Source: Notamacropus eugenii
Lineage: Eukaryota; Chordata; Mammalia; Diprotodontia; Macropodidae
Reading direction: 5' to 3'
DNA length: 64,000 nucleotides
Assembly: GCF_028372415.1 (NCBI RefSeq)
Contig: NC_092875.1
Location: forward strand, 34,242,817-34,306,816
A program made the translations under genes and the position numbers. Positions 33,269 through 43,925 of the stretch are shown here, piece by piece; within the stretch, counting starts at the first letter, position 1, and each line of letters opens with the position of its first letter. The notes beneath the pieces are model-generated. The model saw nothing but the letters and a program-made list of their open reading frames with translations. It was not told the DNA's origin and did no database searches.

Positions 33269-35764
33269 TTACGGAGGAGGTGGGTTCGTTGTTTGATGAG
33301 TTTCGGAAATTTCAGCACCTTCTTTATCATCTCTACCTAACAAAGTTTTATTTTGGTAGAAAAAGACGACAAAAATGAGGGCTAGCAGACCTACGAGGAG
33401 GACCATATTGACAATCAAGGCTGAGATCATAAGAATGAGACCTGGGATTTTTTTGTAAACTTTCTTGGCGAAACATTCTGGAGACCTTGTGGCATCTGGA
33501 ACGCCACCCTCAATGGTGGGACCAAAGCTGAGAAGGGGGGCTTCAGAACCTATCTCATGTATATCAGACTTGGCACCAGGGGTAATTGCACGAGGCACAG
33601 CAAAGTGGACTGCTTCAGTGGGAGGGTTGTTTTGAGGAGGGAATGGGGCTCTGACCTCCAAGGCAGGACTGACCTCCAAAGGGGGGCCACTGTCCATACT
33701 GCCCCCAAAGCCCATGGAATCACACATGGGAGGGGCATAGCCATCATCACAGTGACAGTGCTTGAGGTTGTTACAGACCCCTCGGCCATGGCACATGGTC
33801 TCTGGCTCACAGTCATACTGCAGCGCCTGCACGGCAGAGCACGTGCGGTTGAGACAGATCTTCTGGGGGCCACACAAGGTGCCTTCCTGCACAGCCCCTC
33901 CATCAGGGAGATCCACATCCTCAAAGAGGTCCACTCCCCAGCACCATGTGTTCTCCAGGGGGATCTGGATGAGAGTGTGGTGGTCCCTCATTTGGGGCAA
34001 CCTCAGGATATCCTCACACAGCAGCCTCCCACACATGACATTCTCAGGCTCACACTTGACAAACACCTTGTGTAAGCCCTTCTGGTCACTGCCACAGTTC
34101 CCAAACCTGTCCCCTTGGCTGTTCAGGTGATGGTAACAGCTATGCCGGGCAACTCTGGAACCCTCCCCAAACACCTCCACACACTGGCTCTGCAGGCTCC
34201 TACAGCGGCCCTGGTAGCAGTACCCTTCACCCCTGCAAGGGGTGCCATCTTGCTTGTAGGTGTCTGGCTGGCACCACATGGAGCTGCCATTACAGTACTC
34301 AGGGAGGTCACACTCATCCATGCTGGCACGACAGGGTGTGGAGGCCTTCAGAAACTTGCACTTTCTGCAGCAGGCTCCAAAAGCACAGTCTGAGCCCAGC
34401 CTCAGCTGGCAAGAGGGCAGGCAGCATGGGTCCTTCATGCAGTCTTGAGGACCACCACAGTCACACTCCTCCCCTTGGTCTACCATGTGGTCCCCACAGA
34501 AGGGCTTGCTGACCATGCCCCTGGGCCCTGGTTTGTCATAGAGGCATGATCCTTTGTGCTGCTGCAGGAATTCATAGAAATCCTCCAAGCTGCAGTTGCT
34601 GAAATGACTCTCAAAGCTGATTGTGGCAAGCATGATGCAGGATGGCTGGTCAGGACACATGCAAGCCAGGTGGTCATGCTTCATGCCCAAGTTGTGGCCC
34701 AACTCATGGACCATGAGCAAGGCAAACAGAGTGGGATCTTCATGGTAGAAAGATTCCACTCCTGCTGCAAGCTCAGACACACAGGCCCCATTGAGAAAGG
34801 CTTCCCCCATGAACTCCCCTGGGTCATAGCCCACTATGAGATGGGCAACATCATGCTTTGCCCGACTGACCAGCTCCCCTTCTCTCCAGTGGTTGAAATT
34901 GTGCAGCACTTCCCGCAAATCCCCAGAAACCCTCACCTGGTCCCTCTCTGTCCAGATCTCCAAACCTGTCAGGACCACCTTGACACGGATTCCTTGGCTG
35001 TAAGTGTTGACATGGGCAAGGGCATCCATCACCATCTGGACTGTCTTGGTCATGTTGCTGTTCCACATTTGGAAACGCCTGTTGTCGACCACGACAAACA
35101 TCTCCACATACTTGGTGTGTGACCAGATGTAGCTGAGAAATTTGACATCTTTGTAGCCATAATCCTCATCCTTTCTCGGTTTCAGATTGGGTGTGGACTG
35201 TGGGGTATCTTCTGCTTTGACCTTACAGGAGCCTCTTACATGCTCATCCATGTGATACAAAACATGTTCAAAATCCTTTGAGGTGACAATGGGCTCAATG
35301 CCATAGACTGACTTCTCTATAGTTATCATGCCTTTAAGGCCTGAGCAGGTGCTAACAGAAACCAGGGACTGCTGCTCACCTTCCACGTATCCATCATAAT
35401 AGCAGTTATCTTGGATAAAAGGCATGTCCACGTCTAAAGCCTCTTTGGTGTAGGTGTAGATAGGAAAGTTCTTGAGGAACAATCCTCTTTTCAATCTCAG
35501 GTGAATTACCTGCCTTTTACCTCTCATTATTAGTATGTAGGACAGTTTTTCTATTGATTCTTCCCTGCTTCTGAATGTTACTAATTTCCTGGGGATGACT
35601 ATTTCATAATAAGAGTAAGACTCCTGGACACAGGATATGCCTGTGAGAAGCATGCCCACCCACAGAAAGATGATCTCCAGGCCAGTGATGGAGGAGCCCA
35701 GGCCAAGGCCCCAGACCCTCATCTGGGGTCCTTTGAATAGATGTTTTTTTCTAGTCTCACCCAT
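33269..35764 (-). CDS. ADAM1-like (fertilin alpha-type) metalloprotease-disintegrin, gene B, single exon
   Basis: An 831-residue frame. I take the ATG at 35764 (GTGGCCATGG, strong context) because the N-terminus (GPQMRVWGLGLGSS) then lines up with gene A; the frame stays open further 5' but only from a non-ATG codon. Signal region about 24-45 and prodomain to about 210. The metalloprotease has HELGHNLGMKHD at 353-364. The disintegrin starts at FCGDHMVDQGEECDCG (about 421) with the DECDLPEYC loop. Cysteine-rich and EGF-like regions follow, then a Pro-rich stalk, a membrane span (about 775-803) and a short hydrophilic tail ending in four prolines. From about residue 211 to the EGF-like end it is almost identical to genes C and D, whereas the prodomain and stalk/tail are its own. 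Predicted active protease of the sperm-surface ADAM1 type. Confidence 0.9.
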   Translation of the reverse strand: MGETRKKHLFKGPQMRVWGLGLGSSITGLEIIFLWVGMLLTGISCVQESYSYYEIVIPRKLVTFRSREESIEKLSYILIMRGKRQVIHLRLKRGLFLKNFPIYTYTKEALDVDMPFIQDNCYYDGYVEGEQQSLVSVSTCSGLKGMITIEKSVYGIEPIVTSKDFEHVLYHMDEHVRGSCKVKAEDTPQSTPNLKPRKDEDYGYKDVKFLSYIWSHTKYVEMFVVVDNRRFQMWNSNMTKTVQMVMDALAHVNTYSQGIRVKVVLTGLEIWTERDQVRVSGDLREVLHNFNHWREGELVSRAKHDVAHLIVGYDPGEFMGEAFLNGACVSELAAGVESFYHEDPTLFALLMVHELGHNLGMKHDHLACMCPDQPSCIMLATISFESHFSNCSLEDFYEFLQQHKGSCLYDKPGPRGMVSKPFCGDHMVDQGEECDCGGPQDCMKDPCCLPSCQLRLGSDCAFGACCRKCKFLKASTPCRASMDECDLPEYCNGSSMWCQPDTYKQDGTPCRGEGYCYQGRCRSLQSQCVEVFGEGSRVARHSCYHHLNSQGDRFGNCGSDQKGLHKVFVKCEPENVMCGRLLCEDILRLPQMRDHHTLIQIPLENTWCWGVDLFEDVDLPDGGAVQEGTLCGPQKICLNRTCSAVQALQYDCEPETMCHGRGVCNNLKHCHCDDGYAPPMCDSMGFGGSMDSGPPLEVSPALEVRAPFPPQNNPPTEAVHFAVPRAITPGAKSDIHEIGSEAPLLSFGPTIEGGVPDATRSPECFAKKVYKKIPGLILMISALIVNMVLLVGLLALIFVVFFYQNKTLLGRDDKEGAEISETHQTTNPPPP

Positions 35765-35844
35765 GGCCACGTGGCTTCCCTGGGAGAAGGGCCAGGTGAG
35801 CTGGAGCCAGTAGCTGGAGTACCTGGAGCTGCAGCCACAGACAT
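35719..35844 (-). promoter_or_regulatory. Upstream ORF overlapping the start codon of gene B
   Basis: ATG at 35844 (ATGTCTGTGGCTGCAGC) opens a 41-codon frame that passes through the main start (35764) in another frame and stops at 35719. The start aligns with ATGTCTGGGGCTGTAGC in gene A. A second, seven-codon uORF lies at 35894-35914. Both upstream ATGs of gene A therefore have counterparts here. Confidence 0.4.
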
Positions 35845-36179
35845 GGCCCACGTGAAGCAGCTGATGAAGATTGGGCCTCTCTCCTTGGGTGCCTCACTTT
35901 TGGTTCAGTGGCATGGTCCTTGTCCCCAGACCTCTGCAGGCTGCCTGCAAAGGAGCTCAGGTCCTCAGGTGACTTTCTGTCTTCTTCTGTCCACCCCCTG
36001 CAGATCTGCCTTCTAGCCCTTGCCACAGTCTGATTCTGTGGCCTTCCTAGGACAGCAACAGCTCAAGTGCTTCTAGGACCACTCGACTCCATTCTGCTCC
36101 TTCTCTGGCTCCCAAAGAGGGCTCTACCAAATAGTACCCCAGTCCTGAACTAGACTTGGGACAAAAGGATGAAAAAATC

Positions 36180-36830
36180 ACCTCTCATCCCTTCCTTAGC
36201 CATGATCAACATGAAAAATACCCCTCCCCCACCATGCCAGGCAGCCGTTGCCCTGCCAACTCTAAGAATCCAACAGTTCCAGGGTCAGGACAGGTCTGTG
36301 GGCTGGGCCTCAGAGCTCTCTGCTCACTCCTCCTGTCCTCAAATACCACCCCACCCCTACTCTATTCCACACTGTCTGTCTTGGGAGATTTAGTGCCTTA
36401 CCCCCAAAGCAGTTTTAGATTCGATTCCTAATGTGATAGTGACTTCAGAGGGTCCCCTGGACATCCACACTCACTTTTCGAGGAGCTGAGCCTGCCCCTG
36501 GCACCCTGATGTTCTCCCTTCTCTCAGAGGACGTTGGCTGCTACATGCCAATGAAAGTTCAGGTCACTGTTATGAGACCCCAGATAAAAACAGAATATCC
36601 TCAAATAGGGGGCATATAAGGGACAGAAAATTTGTAAGTGTTTTCTTCTTGTGCTCAGGAAAACATGACTTGGCATCCAAATAGTATGGCCACTTCTACT
36701 AACGTATAATCTAGAGTAGCTTGGAGGGAATTTATCCTAAGGTTCAGTGTGGAATGAGTGATGGATTTGAGGTTATAAAATTCCTGGATTCAAATCCTCC
36801 CTTCTTTCTCCCCCAAATGCTCTTGGACAA
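36180..36830. other. Spacer upstream of gene B, nothing recognised
   Basis: Beyond the leader homologous to gene A (about 35765-36060) I see no repeat signature or convincing frame. Confidence 0.35.
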
Positions 36831-36834
36831 GGGA

Positions 36835-37060
36835 ACAAGCATGTATGTAGCGCCTACTATGTGCTGTGCTGAGTGTTTACAAACATGATTCAATTTTGGG
36901 AGGCAGGCGTTATTATGGTTTCCATTTACATTTGAGGAAACCAAGGCAGACAGAGGCTGAGTAACTTGCCCAGAGTCACACAGCTAGAAGGGATCTAAGC
37001 TAAATTTAAATGCAGGTCTTCTTGACTCCAGGCCCAGCACTCTGTGCTATGGCACCCTTA
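36835..37060 (-). repeat. MIR/CORE-SINE (THER-type)
   Basis: 'agcgcctactatgtgctgtg', 'ggcaggcgttattatggttt', 'cttgcccagagtcacacagc' and 'aatgcaggtcttcttgactc' are in reversed order. Confidence 0.7.
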
Positions 37061-37120
37061 CCTGCAAGTTACACAACCTCTCTAAGGCTGCATGTCCTCA
37101 TCTGTAAAATGGGGTCGTTT

Positions 37121-37362
37121 GGGGCAGCTGGGTGGCGAAAGTGGATAGAATGCTGGACCTGGAGTCAAGAAGAGAGTTCAAATCCAGCCTCAGACACTTA
37201 CTAGCTGTGTGACCCTGGGCAAGTCATTTCACCCTGTTGGCCTCAGTTTCCTCCTCTGTAAAATGAGCTGGAGAAGGAAATGGCAAACCATTCTAGTAGC
37301 TTTGTCAAGAAAACCCCAAATGAGGTCACAAAGAATCAGACACAATGGAACAACCACCACCA
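37121..37362 (+). repeat. BovB-tailed marsupial SINE (Mar1-like)
   Basis: Head ggggcagctgggtggcgaaa, box ctagctgtgtgaccctgggc, segment aaatgagctggagaaggaaa and BovB-like tail (gaggtcacaaagaatcagac with CAAC-rich end). Confidence 0.8.
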
Positions 37363-37369
37363 TGACTCT

Positions 37370-38140
37370 ATCTTATATTTATAAAGATGATTTTTTGAAC
37401 CCAATCCTAAGACTTTACATTCATTCTAACTAAATTTCATCTGATAAGATTCAACCCTTCTCACCAAGATCTCTAAAATCTTTTTGGAGTCTGACTCTGT
37501 TATTAGGTGTTAGCTGTTTCTCACAGATTTGTGTCACCTGCAGATTTGATGCCTCTATGTCCCTTTTCCAAGTCACTGTTAAGGGCCAACTATGCATCCC
37601 CTGGGGGGCTTCCATTGGAGATCCCCAGATAAACTGACATTTAACCATTCACCAATGACTGTATTATCTCTAGTGCATATCTCTTTAAAATTCCCACAGT
37701 AACTCTATGATAGATACTTGATCTTACTATCTGCCTTGCCCTTCGATGTGACTTCTGATCCACTAGCCCTTGCTGTTTGATCTGCTACCGTCTCCTACTC
37801 TGTAGAACCTCCAGACACCTCGCCATAAAGGACTCCATGTTTCCAGGGCTTTCCAAGGGGCCTATGATGTCTTGACCTGGTGAGTATAACACCTGGCCCC
37901 TCTAGATCTCTCCAGCCCCAACTATGCTTCATATTTCATTCCAGTCTTACAATTTTCTTATCATCAGCCTGGCCACCCTATAGTGGACCCTTCTCTTCTA
38001 CCTTTCCCTACCAGCTGTCTAGCTCTGGAACCAAAATAAAACCAACACTTCCATGATGGCTGGAAAAACCAGGCCAATCATTCCCTCTCTGACTCAGCAC
38101 TATCCCTGTGACTTCTCAAAACAAAATATGCCTTCCTGGC
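37370..38140. other. Spacer, possibly an ancient unclassified repeat at 37370-37600
   Basis: 'tttacattcattctaactaa', 'ctaaatttcatctgataaga' and 'atttgtgtcacctgcagatt' resemble an old mammal-wide repeat that I cannot name. The rest shows nothing I recognise. Confidence 0.3.
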
Positions 38141-38240
38141 TACCCCATAAGGGTTGTCTCTCCCTCTTAGAAAGTAAGCTTGTTGAAGTCAAGTATCTGT
38201 GTACCCAGCATTCAGCACAATGTTTGGCTTATGTTAAGCT

Positions 38241-38496
38241 TTTGTTGTTTGGTCGTTTTTCAGGAATGTTTGATTCTTTGTGACCCCATTTGTAATTTTC
38301 TTGGCAAAGATATTACAGTAGTTTGCTATTCCTTCCTCCAACTCATTTTACAGATGAGGAAACAGAGGCAAACAGGATGAAATGACTTGCCCAGGGTCAC
38401 ACAGCCAGTAAGTATCTGAGGCTGAATTTTAACTCAGGAAGACGAGTCTTCCTGCCCCTAGGCCTGGCACTCTACCTACTGTGCTACCTAGTTCCC
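38241..38496 (-). repeat. BovB-tailed marsupial SINE (Mar1-like)
   Basis: In reverse: tail 'tttgttgtttggtcgttttt', middle 'cattttacagatgaggaaac', box 'cccagggtcacacagccagt', head 'gtgctacctagttccc'. Confidence 0.78.
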
Positions 38497-38898
38497 TTAT
38501 ATACTAAATATGTTTTAAAATGTTAATATTTTCTGTTCTAACATCACCTACACTTCCCATTACCTACCATCTCCCTCCTCCTCCCAGAAAACCATTTCTT
38601 CTAATAAATTAAAAAGAAAAAAAATTCAATAAACTGACACATTGAAAACATCTGGTGTCTTACACAGTGTTCCACATCCACAGTCCCCCACCTCTGAAAA
38701 GAAGATGCAGGGAGCTCCTTCTTCTATAGGTCCAAGCTCAGACAGCATAGAATAAATACCTAACTCTACATATATACATGCTGTCTCTCATCAGAATGTA
38801 TGAGACAGTAGCGACTCTTTGTTTGGGGGGGTTTGGGGTGGGGAATGATATATAGGGTGCCTTTCTTTTTATCCCTAGTACTTGGGCCCATGCTGTTT

Positions 38899-39132
38899 CT
38901 GCTGAGTTGTTTTTCAGTCATGTCTAACTCTCCATGACCCCATTTGGCAGAGACACTGGAGTAGTTTGCCATTTCCTTTTCCAGCTCATTTTACAGGTAA
39001 GGAAACTGAGGCAAACAGGGTGAAGTGATTTGCCCAGGGTCACACAGCCAGTAAGTGTCTGAGGCTGGATTTGAACTTGAGTCTTCCTGACTCCAGACTT
39101 GACGCTCTATCCACTGCACCACCTAGTTGCCA
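38899..39132 (-). repeat. BovB-tailed marsupial SINE (Mar1-like)
   Basis: In reverse: tail 'gagttgtttttcagtcatgt', middle 'cattttacaggtaaggaaac', box 'cccagggtcacacagccagt', head 'ctgcaccacctagttgcc'. Confidence 0.8.
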
Positions 39133-39237
39133 TGTAAGTCTTAGCTGGTATTATTATTTGTTACAAAGGAATATTCAATGTCAATAAGCATATTGTGAAA
39201 TGATTCTATTATTTTTAAAGAATAAATGATAATAATA

Positions 39238-39290
39238 GTATATGTATATATATATACACATATATGTATGTGTGTGTACACATATCGCTT
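39238..39290. repeat. TA/TG microsatellite
   Basis: A short alternating TA, TG and CA tract. Confidence 0.75.
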
Positions 39291-39294
39291 TAAG

Positions 39295-39420
39295 ATCTGC
39301 AAAGTCCTTTACTAATATTTTCTTAGTTGATCATCACAAAATCCCTGGGAGGTAGGTGCTATTATGATCCCTATTTTACAGTTGAAGAAAGTGAGGCAGA
39401 TAGTGACTAGTGTCTGAGAC
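39295..39420 (-). repeat. MIR-type SINE fragment
   Basis: 'gggaggtaggtgctattatg' and 'tattttacagttgaagaaag' in reversed MIR order. Confidence 0.6.
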
Positions 39421-39683
39421 TTTTTAAAAGGTCCAAATAAAAATTACTATTATTACTTAGCGGAAAATGCTAAAGACATGTCTATTAAGTAATATTTCTT
39501 TTTTTTGACAGGGTTAACTAGACAGTTACCAAGACTTTAGCTACACTTTTGACTTTTCACAGTCACTTCAGCTATACTCATGAATAAGCTAGAAAGGCAG
39601 AGAAGCAATGTGATATGGTGGATAAAGTTTTAGACTTACACTCAGAAAGACAGTTTCAAATTCTGCCTCAGATTAAAAGCTGG

Positions 39684-39917
39684 ATGAAAGCTATGTGGCA
39701 CAGTGGATGGTGTGTCTGGGCCTGAAGTCAGGAGGTCCTGAGTTCAAAGCCAGCTTCAGATACTTAGTAGCTGTGTGAGTCTGGGCAAGTCACTTAACTT
39801 CTGGTTGCCTTAATCCATTGGAAAAGGAAAGGGCAAACTACTCGAGTATCTTTGCCAAGAAAACCCTAAATGGGGTCATGAAGAGTTGAGCATAACTGAA
39901 AAACAACTAAACAACAA
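39684..39917 (+). repeat. BovB-tailed marsupial SINE (Mar1-like), diverged
   Basis: Head 'agctatgtggcacagtggat', box 'gtagctgtgtgagtctgggc', and tail 'ggggtcatgaagagttgagc' with CAAC end. Confidence 0.75.
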
Positions 39918-40159
39918 GACACAACCTCTATGATTTTCAGCTTCCTCATCTATAATGCAATTAATTTAATTTGGAACTAACTGAATAGCTTGAATCAAAG
40001 CCATTGAAGTCAACTTAATGTTTTTGTCAGTGACTTAAATTCAGAGATATACAGCATGCCTATCCAATTTGCAGATTAGAGAGCCAGGAAATCCTGGAGC
40101 CATCTAAATGGAGACCTACAGGACTTGAGATACTAACAGTACTTAACATGTAAGGTTCA

Positions 40160-40320
40160 CAAAGCTCTTTACGCAAGTGATCTAATTCGATCCTCTCAAA
40201 AACCTTGTGAGGTGGGTATCATTGTGGTTTCCATTTTACACATCAGGGAATTGAGACAAGAGTAGGTTAAGCAGGGTGCCCAAGGTCACACAGATCTTCC
40301 TGACTCCAAATCAACTTCTC
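40160..40320 (-). repeat. MIR-type SINE fragment
   Basis: 'gaggtgggtatcattgtggt', 'ccattttacacatcagggaa' and 'gcccaaggtcacacagatct' in reversed MIR order. Confidence 0.65.
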
Positions 40321-40521
40321 TATCTACTGGGCATGTGTCCAGAGCAACCCCAGTAAAGAAAGATAAGGAAGTTCAGTACTGCCCCTCTGGTCATGGATTG
40401 TACTAGAATACTTATCCTTATTCTTAAAGGGTGACCTGGCATGCATATGCAGAATCTTGACCCTCCCACAATGCTCCCAATTCTAGGAAGTCTAAGGAAA
40501 TACATCAGGTGTGGACAGTAT

Positions 40522-40527
40522 TTTATT
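40522..40527 (-). terminator. Candidate polyadenylation signal of gene C
   Basis: TTTATT (AATAAA on the minus strand) about 130 bases past the stop. It lacks the TTTGAATAAA context of the other three genes, so the 3' flank of gene C appears different. Confidence 0.5.
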
Positions 40528-40653
40528 TTTTCATCTCCCTGCTTAAGATTACTATGTGATTGAAAAATTGCTAGAGTGCATTTTCATGTCCCAGCCATGG
40601 TCTTCTCCTACCCCCTATTTAGGTCATGGAGGCCAGAGTTTGCTACCAAAGCC

Positions 40654-43146
40654 TTACTTCCTATAACTCCACTTGTACCCACCCTGCATCTCTTCCGATT
40701 GTCCTCCTCTTCTTTCTTTCTCTAACTCGGAGGGTCTGAACTTAATCTTATTGAACAAGGATAAGGAAACAAAAGTCAACAGGATGATCAAGAAGACAAT
40801 GGAAATCAAAATCCAAACAGAGGATTTGCTTCCTATGCTTTTTCCTTCAGACTTGATGGTCATGGTAGGACAGGTGATGGCTGGGTAAGGGAAAGGGGTA
40901 AAGTCAGAAGCAGAGATGTCTTCAGGAGTAGGGGGTTCTAGAGGAGTTGGGAAAAGGTATTCTTGAGCAGATAGAGCAGCTCCCTCAAGAAAAGGTTCAC
41001 TGCTCTCCAAAGAAAAGGTTCTGACATCCATGGAAAAAACTCTGACCTCCAGGGCAGGACTGACCTCCAGAGGGGAGCCACTGTCCACACTGCCCCCAAA
41101 GCCCATGGAATCACACATGGGAGGGGCATAGCCATCATCACAGTGACAGTGCTTGAGGTTGTTACAGACCCCTCGGCCATGGCACATGGTCTCTGGCTCA
41201 CAGTCGCACTGCAGCGCCTGCACGGCAGAGCACGTGCGGTTGAGACAGATCTTCTGGGGGCCACACAAGGTGCCTTCCTGCACAGCCCCTCCATCAGGGA
41301 GATCCACATCCTCAAAGAGATCCACTCCCCAGCACCATGTGTTCTCCAGGGGGATCTGGATGAGAGTGTGGTGGTCCCTCATTTGGGGCAACCTCAGGAT
41401 ATCCTCACACAGCAGCCTCCCACACATGACATTCTCAGGCTCACACTTGACAAACACCTTGTGTAAGCCCTTCTGGTCACTGCCACAGTTCCCAAACCTG
41501 TCCCCTTGGCTGTTCAGGTGATGGTAACAGCTATGCCGGGCAACTCTGGAACCCTCCCCAAACACCTCCACACACTGGCTCTGCAGGCTCCTACAGCGGC
41601 CCTGGTAGCAGTACCCTTCACCCCTGCAAGGGGTGCCATCTTGCTTGTAGGTGTCTGGCTGGCACCACATGGAGCTGCCATTACAGTACTCAGGGAGGTC
41701 ACACTCATCCATGCTGGCACGACAGGGTGTGGAGGCCTTCAGAAACTTGCACTTTCTGCAGCAGGCTCCAAAAGCACAGTCTGAGCCCAGCCTCAGCTGG
41801 CAAGAGGGCAGGCAGCATGGGTCCTTCATGCAGTCTTGAGGACCACCACAGTCACACTCCTCCCCTTGGTCTACCATGTGGTCCCCACAGAAGGGCTTGC
41901 TGACCATGCCCCTGGGCCCTGGTTTGTCATAGAGGCATGATCCTTTGTGCTGCTGCAGGAATTCATAGAAATCCTCCAAGCTGCAGTTGCTGAAATGACT
42001 CTCAAAGCTGATTGTGGCAAGCATGATGCAGGATGGCTGGTCAGGACACATGCAAGCCAGGTGGTCATGCTTCATGCCCAAGTTATGGCCCAACTCATGG
42101 ACCATGAGCAAGGCAAACAGAGTGGGATCTTCATGGTAGAAAGATTCCACTCCTGCTGCAAGCTCAGACACACAGGCCCCATTGAGAAAGGCTTCCCCCA
42201 TGAACTCCCCTGGGTCATAGCCCACTATGAGATGGGCAACATCATGCTTTGCCCGACTGACCAGCTCCCCTTCTCTCCAGTGGTTGAAATTGTGCAGCAC
42301 TTCCCGCAAATCCCCAGAAACCCTCACCTGGTCCCTCTCTGTCCAGATCTCCAAACCTGTCAGGACCACCTTGACACGGATTCCCTGACTGTAGGTGTTG
42401 ACATGGGCAAGGGTGTCCATCACCATCTGGACTGTCTTGGTCACGTTGCTGTTCCACATTTGGAAACACCTGTTGTCGACCACGACAAACATCTCCACAT
42501 ACTTGGTGTGTGACCAGATGTAGTTCAGGGCCTCAGTTTCAAGCATCTCTTTCTCTTCCTTTCTCTGTTTCTGCACACTGCTTCTGGATCTTTGGTCTTC
42601 CTCAGTGGTCACCCTGCAGGAACTGTGGAGCTGCCAATCCACATGATATAAGATGTGTTCAAACTGCCTCAATGTTTCAATCGGTTCAATGCCATAGACT
42701 GATTCATCCATACTTATGATGCCCTGGAGCCCTGAACAAGTGCTGATGGACACATGGGACCACTGCTCACCTTCCACGTATCCATCATAATAACAGTCAT
42801 CCTGGATAAAAGGCATGTCCAGGTCTAAGTTCTCTTTGGCGTAGGTGTAGACAGGGAAGTTCTTGACAAAAATCCCTCTCTTCAGCTTCAGGTGAATCAC
42901 AAGCTTCTTGCCTCTCATGTATAACAGGTAGGATACTTTTCTTTCTGAGCCTTCCCTGCCCTTGAAAGTTAACTTCTTTGGGGTGACTATTTCATAAGAG
43001 TAATCTACTGATCCCAGGACACAGGACATGCCTATGAAAAGCATCCCTATGAATAGCACACTTCCCAAACCAACAAGGGAAAATCTCAGATCTACACCTT
43101 CCAACTTGAAAGTCTTCAATGAGAATACTGTCTCAGTTTCATCCAT
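40654..43146 (-). CDS. ADAM1-like (fertilin alpha-type) metalloprotease-disintegrin, gene C, single exon
   Basis: An 830-residue frame from ATG 43146 (MDETETVFSLKTFKLEGVDL). Signal segment about 25-45 and prodomain to about 207. The metalloprotease has HELGHNLGMKHD at about 350-361. Disintegrin, cysteine-rich and EGF-like regions, stalk, membrane span (about 770-793, VWILISIVFLIILLTFVSLSL) and a charged tail follow. The core is nearly identical to gene B without net indel over about 1.4 kb. The late prodomain (from IETLRQFEHILYHVDWQLHS) is instead shared with gene D, and the earlier prodomain is closer to B. Two changes add cysteines relative to B: R to C just after the start of the protease (VDNRCFQMW) and Y to C in the EGF-like approach (ALQCDCEPE). 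The zinc site is intact, so a functional protease is predicted. Confidence 0.9.
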   Translation of the reverse strand: MDETETVFSLKTFKLEGVDLRFSLVGLGSVLFIGMLFIGMSCVLGSVDYSYEIVTPKKLTFKGREGSERKVSYLLYMRGKKLVIHLKLKRGIFVKNFPVYTYAKENLDLDMPFIQDDCYYDGYVEGEQWSHVSISTCSGLQGIISMDESVYGIEPIETLRQFEHILYHVDWQLHSSCRVTTEEDQRSRSSVQKQRKEEKEMLETEALNYIWSHTKYVEMFVVVDNRCFQMWNSNVTKTVQMVMDTLAHVNTYSQGIRVKVVLTGLEIWTERDQVRVSGDLREVLHNFNHWREGELVSRAKHDVAHLIVGYDPGEFMGEAFLNGACVSELAAGVESFYHEDPTLFALLMVHELGHNLGMKHDHLACMCPDQPSCIMLATISFESHFSNCSLEDFYEFLQQHKGSCLYDKPGPRGMVSKPFCGDHMVDQGEECDCGGPQDCMKDPCCLPSCQLRLGSDCAFGACCRKCKFLKASTPCRASMDECDLPEYCNGSSMWCQPDTYKQDGTPCRGEGYCYQGRCRSLQSQCVEVFGEGSRVARHSCYHHLNSQGDRFGNCGSDQKGLHKVFVKCEPENVMCGRLLCEDILRLPQMRDHHTLIQIPLENTWCWGVDLFEDVDLPDGGAVQEGTLCGPQKICLNRTCSAVQALQCDCEPETMCHGRGVCNNLKHCHCDDGYAPPMCDSMGFGGSVDSGSPLEVSPALEVRVFSMDVRTFSLESSEPFLEGAALSAQEYLFPTPLEPPTPEDISASDFTPFPYPAITCPTMTIKSEGKSIGSKSSVWILISIVFLIILLTFVSLSLFNKIKFRPSELEKERRGGQSEEMQGGYKWSYRK

Positions 43147-43189
43147 AACTACCTAGTTCTCTAGGCTGAGTGGTTCTAACTAGAGCAAC

Positions 43190-43830
43190 AATCACAATTC
43201 TAACCCAAGTAGAAGTGCTAATGGTGTTGGGTCTCTGTCCCTCAGATTGCTCTCTGCTGGTTCTCTCAATAATATGGTCTTTTCTCTAATAGCTCTAGAG
43301 AGTGTTAATTCTCAGCCTCAGAGAATCCCAAAATTCTTAGGTGACCCACTGGGCTCCCTCACTTCCTCCATGAACCTCACTTTTGTCCCATAGTACATTT
43401 CTGTGACTTCCTTGAAACAGCAATAACCTCATTTCTCCTTGGGGTATCTTGAACGAGCCCTTTTTTGCTCTCACAATGGGGGTACTGGCTACCAATCACC
43501 TTGCCCAAGACAGGACTCAGGGAAGAAAGAAAAATCTTCTCTCATTCCTCTGTCAACCCACAGTGGACAACTCACTTCCCCACCCCCCCACCCCACCCCC
43601 CATAGCAGCAGGCTTCTCTCTGCTAGGTATTTGAATCCCAGAATTCCATAGCTGGGAGTCAGAGATCTGAGAGGACTGTGGTCTTGGTCCCAGGTATCTC
43701 TTGTCAGTGATGATCAACATTCCCAAATAGAAAGTGATCTCTCCAAAGAGACAATATATTGGTTTTATCTTTGTATCCTGGCACCTGGAACATAATAGCT
43801 ATTTTAATCAATGTTAATTTAATTAAATTA
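43190..43830. other. Leader of gene C and upstream spacer
   Basis: Reversed, 43147-43290 resembles the leaders of genes A and B (gaccatattattgagagaac against gatcatgtcattgagaggac in A), but both upstream ATGs are gone. Beyond that I recognise nothing until a MIR fragment at 43830. Confidence 0.45.
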
Positions 43831-43925
43831 ATTGACCTGTCCAAGGTCACAAAGGTAGTAAGTAACAGGGGCAGGTTTTGGATTCCCTTAACTCCAAATC
43901 CAGTATACTTTCCAATAGTCTCATC
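43830..43925 (-). repeat. MIR-type SINE fragment
   Basis: 'ctgtccaaggtcacaaaggt' and 'aactccaaatccagtatact' in reversed MIR order. Confidence 0.55.

Noticed and set aside
34556-35122. 188-codon plus-strand frame opposite gene B (with counterparts at 41947-42513 and 62972-63490)
   Set aside because: It lies antisense within the ADAM core and recurs in all three copies only because the core is nearly identical.
35765-35851. 29-codon N-terminal extension of gene B
   Set aside because: The open frame begins with GTG, not ATG. The ATG at 35764 has strong context and aligns with the start of gene A.
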